From positions 1-10,301 of the forward strand of contig JAISWP010000222.1 of the NCBI GenBank assembly GCA_031271065.1: a stretch of DNA of 10,301 bases, read 5' to 3'. This DNA comes from Synergistaceae bacterium (GTDB lineage Bacteria > Synergistota > Synergistia > Synergistales > Synergistaceae). The notes under the pieces were generated by a model. It did not search any database and was not told where the DNA came from. It saw only the letters and a list, made by a program, of their open reading frames with translations. Made by a program: the position numbers and the translations under genes. Shown piece by piece: positions 5,959 through 10,301 of the stretch. Positions within the stretch are counted from its first letter, which is position 1. Every line of letters begins with the position of its first letter.

Positions 5959-6534
5959 ATGCACGGGGAAAAACCGCCGAAAAACAAATCCCGAGTCACA
6001 AAAAAGCAAGTTTCGGAAGTCATCGCGGAAAACGCCAGGAAGGTCGCGAATTACGCGTCGCGATACGCCGGGAGAGGAGCGGAGCGGGAGGACCTGATGC
6101 AGGAGGGGTATCTGGCGATATTGAAAGTCTTGCGCGAACACTCCAAAAAGCGGGCGAAGGGCATACTGGCCTCGTCGCTCAAAGGTATGGTGAGAGACGC
6201 GGCGGCTCGCCTGCGGCGCCGCTGTGAAACCGTCCCGATCGCGCAGGGCTGCGGCGGTGACGACGCCGACGCGGCTTTTACGGACGAGAATCTGGCGGAC
6301 GAAAGAAGCGGAGACGACATCGAACGGATGGAGATCGAGGACGCGCTGGAGCGGCTGCTGGAACCCGGTGAAATGCGTCTGGCGGACCGTCTGATGGACG
6401 GATCGACACACTCCGACATAGCCCGTGAACTCGGCCTGACTCAGCAGGCCGTAAGCGCCCGCGTACAAAAACTGAGACGCAGGCTAAAAACAACTCTAAC
6501 CCGGAACACCGACCAGATAACTCCTCAGCGGTAA
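5959..6534 (+). CDS. Small sigma-70 family RNA polymerase sigma factor
   Basis: The 191-residue product has a region 2-like segment at about 28-88 with the core-binding signature REDLMQEGYLAILKV (43-57). An acidic linker (about 100-125, with DDADAAF and SGDD) replaces region 3. A region 4 helix-turn-helix follows at about 126-178, ending THSDIARELGLTQQAVSARV then a basic helix. The basic N-terminus is unusual. Region 2 is compact and lacks an obvious region 1, as in accessory or extracytoplasmic-type sigma factors. AAGGAAGG lies 7 bases before the ATG. It follows the M15 gene by 67 bases and is closed by a strong terminator, so it is the last gene of the cassette and the likely dedicated regulator of the DUF1659-DUF2922-YvrJ-M15 genes, and perhaps of itself. 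In Bacillus subtilis, yvrJ also lies near an alternative sigma factor (SigO/RsoA), from memory, which supports the link. No anti-sigma gene is seen. Confidence 0.88.
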   Translation: MHGEKPPKNKSRVTKKQVSEVIAENARKVANYASRYAGRGAEREDLMQEGYLAILKVLREHSKKRAKGILASSLKGMVRDAAARLRRRCETVPIAQGCGGDDADAAFTDENLADERSGDDIERMEIEDALERLLEPGEMRLADRLMDGSTHSDIARELGLTQQAVSARVQKLRRRLKTTLTRNTDQITPQR

Positions 6535-6593
6535 CGGCAAACCGCAGACGGCCATACGCAGACGACAGACGATATCTCGTGCGGATATCCGCC

Positions 6594-6638
6594 CGGGCTG
6601 TGCAGTACTACTAAGTGCTGTCACGGCCCGTTTTTTTT
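6594..6638 (+). terminator. Intrinsic terminator of the sigma-factor transcript
   Basis: CGGGC-TGTG-CAG (6594-6605) pairs with CTG-T-CAC-GGCCCG (6618-6630) with one bulge, followed by eight T residues (6631-6638). The downstream arm and T tract are also the last codons of the oppositely oriented cca gene, so one sequence both terminates the sigma transcript and encodes the final residues KKNGP. Confidence 0.85.
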
Positions 6639-7838
6639 CAGCATGGAACGGCAGGCAGAGACAGCCTCGGCCCGCCGTTCGGCCATCCACTCCCCACGAG
6701 CCGGACCGGATAAGCGGGATGGGATAGAACCGCCTGTGATTTCGCCCATAGCCCTGTAATATCTTTCCGGGTCCTCGATATAGTCCGCCGTTCTGCCCCA
6801 CGACTTCATCACCGCGGCAAACCCGTCGGGGCCGATCGGATGCCGCCTCATCCGGACAAGCAGGCCCGCCGTTTCACGCGGGTCCGCATCCTCGCGGACG
6901 TGAGCCATCTCTTTTATGACGAACTCCGCGCATTCGGTCCAGCGTTTCGGCAACGGCATCGAACGTTTCCAGGCATCGAGGGCCGGTACGCGCGATACCT
7001 CGCGGCCCGCGCCGGCGGGTCCCGAGGGGATGCCGCCGAGGAGGGCGCACAGAGCGGCGAACCGAACCTCCGCTCTGCAGGTCATCGAGGAGGCGGCGTC
7101 CAGGGATTCCATGGAACGGCCGAAATCTCCGCAGGGATCGTACGGCTCCGCGCCGGACAGAGCGTGCACTTGAGGATACGTGACGCCGAGCAGCCCGGCC
7201 TCCAGAAGGCTCTTGAAAAAAACGGAGGGGCGGGCGGCGGAGAGCGCAAGGGCCATCTCGCGCACGATCCGCTCCCTGGGCTCGCAGGCGAGTTCGTCCC
7301 GGCACATGCCCATCAGCCTCACGGTGTCAGGTTCTATCCGGAAACCGAACTCCGCGGCCTGCCGGGCCGCCCGCAGCGCCCGCACGGGATCCTCGGTGAA
7401 ACACTCTGAGACCGCCCTGATGACTCGGCGCTCAATATCGTACAGACCTCCGAACGGGTCGATTATAGCGCCGGTCCGGAGACGGAGCGCCATGCTGTTT
7501 ATCGTCGTGTCCCGTCTGAAAAGATCGTCCTCTATCGGCGTTTCCCTGTCAGACGATACGGAAAAGCCTTTGTACCCCCTGCCGTTTTTGACGTCGCGCC
7601 TCGCGAAGGCCACGTCGCACATCGCTCCGCCTATCCTGAGGCCGTACACCGGAAATCCCCCGCCCAGCCGCACGGCGCCGGGGAATACCGAAAGAAAATC
7701 CTCCGGCGTGAGGCCGGTCACCACATAATCCTTGTCTCGGGGAACCTCGCCGCGGAGAGTGTCCCGCACCCAGCCGCCGACGACGTAAGCCTCCCCTCCG
7801 GCGTTTTCTACAAGGAGGACGAACTCCGGCTCGTCCAA
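6621..7838 (-). CDS. cca: CCA tRNA nucleotidyltransferase (class II, E. coli-type head domain)
   Basis: This enzyme adds or repairs the 3' CCA of tRNAs using CTP and ATP. The 405 residues (E. coli enzyme about 412) show the class II motifs in order: VVGGWVRD at 19-26, the metal-binding DKD at 35-37, GYKGFSV at about 88-94, EDDLFRRDTTIN at 103-114, DPFGGL at 127-132, and EDPVRALRAAR at 149-159 followed by FGFRI. The C-terminal HD phosphohydrolase of the E. coli type has decayed: the position of LCHDLGK reads LCALLGG (263-269). The start is TTG at 7838, because an in-frame TAA precedes it directly and no ATG or GTG lies before the essential GG motif. It begins 15 bases after the ald stop with a poor ribosome site, so it is probably coupled to ald. 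No second CCA-type gene is seen that would suggest split CC- and A-adding activities. Confidence 0.92.
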   Translation of the reverse strand: MDEPEFVLLVENAGGEAYVVGGWVRDTLRGEVPRDKDYVVTGLTPEDFLSVFPGAVRLGGGFPVYGLRIGGAMCDVAFARRDVKNGRGYKGFSVSSDRETPIEDDLFRRDTTINSMALRLRTGAIIDPFGGLYDIERRVIRAVSECFTEDPVRALRAARQAAEFGFRIEPDTVRLMGMCRDELACEPRERIVREMALALSAARPSVFFKSLLEAGLLGVTYPQVHALSGAEPYDPCGDFGRSMESLDAASSMTCRAEVRFAALCALLGGIPSGPAGAGREVSRVPALDAWKRSMPLPKRWTECAEFVIKEMAHVREDADPRETAGLLVRMRRHPIGPDGFAAVMKSWGRTADYIEDPERYYRAMGEITGGSIPSRLSGPARGEWMAERRAEAVSACRSMLKKNGP

Positions 7839-7853
7839 TTATCCGGCTGGTGC

Positions 7854-8975
7854 CTATCTGTACAGAACCGCGTCCGCGTCCGCGTATTTATCGTGCATTC
7901 CGAAGGCGTCGGCCACGGCCCGCACGGTCAGGCTGCCTCCGCAGACCGCCAGCCCCTTAGCCAGCGCCTCGTTCCCTCGGCAGGCGCCGAGCGCCCCTTC
8001 ATTGGCTATAGCAAGGCCGTAACCTATCGTCGCGTTGGAGAGGGCTATCGTCGAAGTGCGCGAATAAGCCCCCGGCATGTTCGCGACGCAGTAGTGCAAT
8101 ACTCCCTCCTCGACGAAAACGGGATCGTCGTGGGTCGTCGGGCGGGATGTCTCGGCCACTCCTCCCTGGTCTATGGCGACATCCACGAACACCGAGCCCG
8201 GACGCATCGAGCGGAGATGTTCCCGCTTTACCAGTTTCGGCGCGGCCGCGCCCCCCCGCAGGAGCACCGCCCCGACGACTATATCCGCGTCCTTTATCGC
8301 GCTGGCTATGGCGTGTTCGTCGCTGTAGACGGAAACGCAGTTGAAGGGCAGTATCTCGGACAGGTACTCGAGCCGTCTGTGACTGATATCCGTTATGATC
8401 ACCGACGACGCCAGCCCGGCGGCTATGCGGGCGGCATTCGTCCCGACCACCCCTCCGCCGATTATCAGTATCCTGGCGGGAGCGACCCCGGGAACTCCGG
8501 TAGAGAGCACTCCGCTGCCCCCGAAATTGCGCCCCAGGTAGAACGACCCCATCAGCACGGACATCCTGCCCGCCACCTCGCTCATGGGCTGGAGAAGGGG
8601 CAGGCCCCAGTCCTCCTCCACCAGCTCGTAGGCTACGCAGGTCGCCTTCGACTTGAGACACGCTTCGGTCAGCTCCCTGTTTGCGGCGAAGTGGAAATAC
8701 GTATATATGATCTGGTTCGCCCTCATGAGGGGATACTCGGGCGGCAGCGGCTCCTTGACCTTCACTATCATGCCGCTTTTCTCCCACACCTCCGAGGCCG
8801 GGGCCATCTTCGCCCCGGAAGCGATGTATTCCTCGTCCGGAAAACCCGCGTCCGCCCCGGCGCCGTTCTCGATGAGAACCTCATGGCCGTTTCTGACGTA
8901 AGACGCGGCGGACGCCGGCGTTATACCCACGCGGTACTCCCTGTTTTTTATTTCCTTCGGACAACCGACTATCAT
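7854..8975 (-). CDS. ald: Alanine dehydrogenase
   Basis: It catalyses the NAD-dependent interconversion of L-alanine with pyruvate and ammonia, a soluble hexameric enzyme common in amino-acid fermenters. The 373 residues are full length. Visible landmarks are GCPKEIKNREYRVG with the substrate-binding R15, KVKEP with the catalytic-site lysine at about 72-76, YTYFHFAA with the catalytic histidine near 95, the NAD-binding glycine loop IIGGGVVGTNAARIA at about 171-185, and FVDVAIDQGG with the catalytic aspartate near 270. The start is placed at ATG 8975, not at an in-frame ATG 14 codons upstream, because GGAGG lies 9 bases before 8975 and the family begins MIVG-PKE. A TATAAC-like -10 sits at 9030-9035 with no clear -35, and a CCGCG-T5-CGCGG dyad at 9051-9065 could be an operator. 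It heads a two-gene unit with cca. Confidence 0.96.
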   Translation of the reverse strand: MIVGCPKEIKNREYRVGITPASAASYVRNGHEVLIENGAGADAGFPDEEYIASGAKMAPASEVWEKSGMIVKVKEPLPPEYPLMRANQIIYTYFHFAANRELTEACLKSKATCVAYELVEEDWGLPLLQPMSEVAGRMSVLMGSFYLGRNFGGSGVLSTGVPGVAPARILIIGGGVVGTNAARIAAGLASSVIITDISHRRLEYLSEILPFNCVSVYSDEHAIASAIKDADIVVGAVLLRGGAAAPKLVKREHLRSMRPGSVFVDVAIDQGGVAETSRPTTHDDPVFVEEGVLHYCVANMPGAYSRTSTIALSNATIGYGLAIANEGALGACRGNEALAKGLAVCGGSLTVRAVADAFGMHDKYADADAVLYR

Positions 8976-9074
8976 AAATAACGACCTCCGATATGGAATG
9001 ATTTGCGCACTGGGCAATGTCTCGTCGCTGTTATATTTTACGGCAAAACGCCGCGTTTTTCGCGGAAGAGTCTC

Positions 9075-9115
9075 AAAAAAAACGCCGGCCGGATGTCTCG
9101 TGCATCCGGCCGGCG
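9075..9115 (-). terminator. Strong intrinsic terminator of the Hpt / flagellin-C unit
   Basis: A 13-bp perfect stem (CGCCGGCCGGATG 9083-9095 with its complement at 9103-9115, 7-base loop) is followed on the minus strand by eight T residues (plus-strand A run 9075-9082). It lies 13 bases beyond the stop codon of the broken small gene at 9128, which argues that the gene was a real member of the transcript. On the plus strand the T6 run lies before a usable gene end, so function there is unlikely. Confidence 0.88.
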
Positions 9116-9127
9116 CGCCTCAGTTTT

Positions 9128-9354
9128 TTATCGAATCATGTCCGCGGGCCGTACGGGATCAGCCGATTTTTTTCCCGCTCGCTTTATCGATCCCGTCCGG
9201 CGAAAGCCCGGTATATCCCGCGGGCCGTATTGCAGAGCAAGAATACCAATGGCCAAGCCTGATATTATACGTCTCTCATAGAACGCGCCGCAGACGATGA
9301 ATACCGCGCCGGCCAGACAAAGATCGTGATCCTCACAATCAAGGGCAGACTCAT
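9128..9354 (-). pseudogene. Frameshifted small two-helix membrane protein
   Basis: ATG 9354 lies 4 bases after the flagellin-C-like stop and reads MSLPLIVRITIF, then derails into an unlike-protein frame. In the frame one base over, an uninterrupted stretch continues as CLAGAVFIVCGAFYERR and IISGLAIGILALQYGPRDIP down to a stop at 9128-9130, 13 bases before the terminator. Adding one T to the TTT at 9319-9321 joins the two into a protein of about 75 residues with two hydrophobic helices (about 4-23 and 31-44) and a basic tail. That frame has no ATG or GTG start of its own before the first helix. So this is either a real frameshift mutation, a homopolymer error in the sequence, or a gene with an unusual start. 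I do not recognise the family. The third place in the Hpt unit suggests a link with envelope or motility. Confidence 0.5.
9142..9229. repeat. Direct repeat of 12 bases
   Basis: CCGCGGGCCGTA occurs at 9142-9153 and again at 9218-9229, 76 bases apart, both inside the 3' part of the broken small gene. Between them ACGGGATC (9153-9160) is complementary to GATCCCGT (9189-9196). The significance is unclear; such pairs can be chance in GC-rich DNA. Confidence 0.4.
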
Positions 9355-9358
9355 TCTC

Positions 9359-9652
9359 TTACTGGATCAGGTCGATGACGTCCTTCTGGGATTGGTTCGC
9401 CTGTCCCGATATGGAGAGCGCCGCGCTCGACAGTATCCCGTTTTTCGTGTAAGCGATGATCTCGCGGGCCGATTCCACGTCGGCGATGCGGGCGTCGGAC
9501 GCGCTCAGGTTAGCGCCGGCCATCTCCAGCTTTTCCTGAAAATCGGACACACTGGCGCTGTCCGTCAGACAAACCGCCGGTTTCTCCGCTTTCCTGGCGC
9601 GGCCTGCCGCCTCCGCCCCTGTCATCGAACCAATAATGCCGGTGATTTTCAT
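9359..9652 (-). CDS. Stand-alone flagellin C-terminal (D0) domain-like protein
   Basis: A 97-residue protein. Residues about 47-97 follow the terminal helix of bacterial flagellin without gaps: ANLSASDARIADVESAREI, then an AYTKNGIL block, then SGQANQSQKDVIDLIQ. Flagellin itself ends NLS..RI.D...A.E....K..I...A...L..ANQ....V..LLQ. The N-terminal flagellin helix and central domains are absent. The first 40 residues (MKITGIIGSMTGAEAAGRAR and on) are not flagellin; the MKI-G opening and length recall FlgM-type anti-sigma proteins, a weak resemblance. The start is ATG 9652, since GGAGG lies 8 bases before it; an in-frame ATG seven codons earlier has no such site. The flagellin C-terminus is what FliS, FliW and the export gate contact, so a small competitor or regulator is a fair guess. 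It is 37 bases downstream of an Hpt gene and 4 bases upstream of a broken membrane-protein gene. Confidence 0.7.
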   Translation of the reverse strand: MKITGIIGSMTGAEAAGRARKAEKPAVCLTDSASVSDFQEKLEMAGANLSASDARIADVESAREIIAYTKNGILSSAALSISGQANQSQKDVIDLIQ

Positions 9653-9689
9653 GGTACTCACCTCCGTGGGCAATGTCGGTAAAAATCCG

Positions 9690-10040
9690 TCAGTCCAGTT
9701 TGACCCCTTCCGCCACTTCGTCCAAAACGCGCCTCAGTTCGGCCGAAAACCTATCGAGCGCGCCGTCCAGTTCGTCGGTACGCGCCCCGCCTTTCGCGAT
9801 CACTTCCAAATCGAGACTCGCCTCCTGAAGCGATACCGCCCCGAGATTTCCCGCAAGCCCCTTCATGGTGTGGGAAAGATGAACGGCGTCTTCGAAATTA
9901 TCAGCGCCGAAAGCCGCCCGTACCTTTTCCTCGTAGTCGCCGTAACCGGCTCCGAATTTATCGAGAAGTTTTTTATATAGATTTTTATTGTTCATCAGAC
10001 GCCCCAAGGCGTCTTCCACATCGAACGCGGAGCCTGCCAT
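9690..10040 (-). CDS. Single-domain Hpt histidine phosphotransfer protein
   Basis: A 116-residue cytoplasmic protein that carries a phosphoryl group between hybrid kinases and response regulators. The Hpt motif LSHTMKGLAGNLGA (about 55-68) places the phosphorylated histidine at H57 with the typical lysine-glycine K60-G61, and helices before (FGADNFEDAVHL) and after (SLQEASLDLEV) complete the four-helix bundle. No receiver or kinase domain is attached. The start is ATG 10040, preceded by GGGTGA at 5 bases; the 15 upstream in-frame codons (MYIGFYIYWKRR...) have no ribosome site and are rejected. It is the first gene of a minus-strand unit with a flagellin-C-like protein and a small membrane protein, so a motility or surface-sensing pathway is suggested. 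No partner kinase is in the window. Confidence 0.9.
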   Translation of the reverse strand: MAGSAFDVEDALGRLMNNKNLYKKLLDKFGAGYGDYEEKVRAAFGADNFEDAVHLSHTMKGLAGNLGAVSLQEASLDLEVIAKGGARTDELDGALDRFSAELRRVLDEVAEGVKLD

Positions 10041-10087
10041 CAACGTCACCCGCCGCTTCCAATATATGTAGAAACCTATGTACACAG

Positions 10088-10093
10088 ATTATA
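10088..10093 (-). promoter_or_regulatory. Candidate -10 box for the Hpt unit
   Basis: The minus strand reads a perfect TATAAT in an AT-rich stretch, giving a leader of about 40 bases before ATG 10040. I see no good -35 box (the upstream side is GC-rich) and no match to the flagellar sigma-28 pattern, so an activator may be needed or the call may be wrong. Confidence 0.4.
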
Positions 10094-10177
10094 TCATATA
10101 TAGCCGCCGGCCGGAGGGGGCGAGTTCACAAAAAGGCCCGGGGAAACGGCATTCCGCGAAAAAGCGCCCCTTTGCGC

Positions 10178-10225
10178 GGAAAACGGTCATTCCGACCCTT
10201 CGGACGAGTTTCCTTTTTTATTTTT
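10178..10225 (+). terminator. Possible plus-strand hairpin plus T tract in the right-hand intergenic region
   Basis: GGAAAAC (10178-10184) can pair with GTTTCC (10208-10213) with one bulged A, enclosing TCCGA/TCGGA (10191-10195 with 10200-10204), and is followed by TTTTTTATTTTT (10214-10225). No plus-strand gene lies upstream to be terminated, so it may be an attenuator for the gene beyond the window, or chance. The rest of 10094-10177 shows only a GC-rich run and a CCGCG/CGCGG pair; I see no gene there. Confidence 0.35.
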
Positions 10226-10262
10226 ACGCGCGGCCCTCATCTGGAATTTCTTTGCGTGAGGA

Positions 10263-10295
10263 TCCCCGTGAGTGGGGACTATGCAGATAAAGGAG
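10263..10295 (+). promoter_or_regulatory. Leader hairpin and ribosome-binding site of a gene starting past the window
   Basis: TCCCC (10263-10267) pairs with GGGGA (10274-10278) around a 6-base loop, followed 10 bases later by AAAGGAG (10289-10295), six bases before the end of the sequence. A plus-strand gene probably starts at or just after 10301. I could not match the leader to a riboswitch class. Confidence 0.4.
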
Positions 10296-10301
10296 AAATC
10301 G

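Noticed and set aside
8998..9300. Three overlapping plus-strand frames of 81-100 residues
   Set aside because: They cross the 13-bp terminator hairpin, have no motif, and oppose the better-supported minus-strand small gene.
10225..10265. ACGCAAAG on the minus strand, as found in c-di-GMP-I riboswitches
   Set aside because: The other conserved parts (GGCAAACC before it, GCC and the second helix after it) are missing, so it is most likely chance.
10078..10290. Plus-strand 70-residue frame at the right end
   Set aside because: No ribosome site, a composition typical of a shadow frame (rich in R, S, P), and it crosses a hairpin with T tract.

Overview
The window looks like chromosomal DNA from a fairly GC-rich, Gram-negative-type anaerobe. 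My best guess is Synergistota. The clues are a Gram-negative style envelope glycosyltransferase cluster, a DUF1659/DUF2922/YvrJ small-protein cassette (a set I associate with Firmicutes, Synergistota and Thermotogae), an alanine dehydrogenase, and motility-linked genes. The lineage is an inference, not a proof.

Positions 1-4737 are a surface-polysaccharide glycosyltransferase block. Three minus-strand enzymes (a GT2 cut by the window edge, a WaaE/LgtF-like GT2, a GT4) lie back to back with a divergent plus-strand pair (GT2 then GT4, joined by an ATGA overlap). The AT-rich gap at 434-726 holds a broken plus-strand start of an FkbM-type methyltransferase. The 58-base gap at 2602-2659 carries a good minus-strand promoter that would begin transcription almost exactly on the start codon of the GT4 gene.

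Positions 4738-6638 hold a compact plus-strand cassette: two small related beta-type proteins (DUF1659, DUF2922), a strong hairpin with a short T tract, a 53-residue YvrJ-like one-helix membrane protein overlapping by 4 bases a signal-less M15 D,D/L,D-type peptidase, then a small sigma-70-like factor and a strong terminator. The membrane-protein/peptidase pair has holin-endolysin layout. Together with a dedicated sigma factor it suggests a regulated lysis- or export-like system for the two small proteins. This is the most interesting part of the window.

Positions 6621-8975 are a minus-strand housekeeping pair: alanine dehydrogenase (ald) followed 15 bases later by a tRNA CCA-adding enzyme with a TTG start and a decayed HD motif.

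Positions 9075-10093 are a minus-strand unit: a single-domain Hpt phosphotransfer protein, a 97-residue protein that is essentially a stand-alone flagellin C-terminal (D0) segment, and a small two-helix membrane protein that appears broken by loss of one T, closed by a strong intrinsic terminator. The right end (10041-10301) is non-coding and finishes with a hairpin and a ribosome-binding site for a plus-strand gene that begins beyond the window. I saw no tRNA, rRNA, CRISPR array, insertion sequence or integrase.
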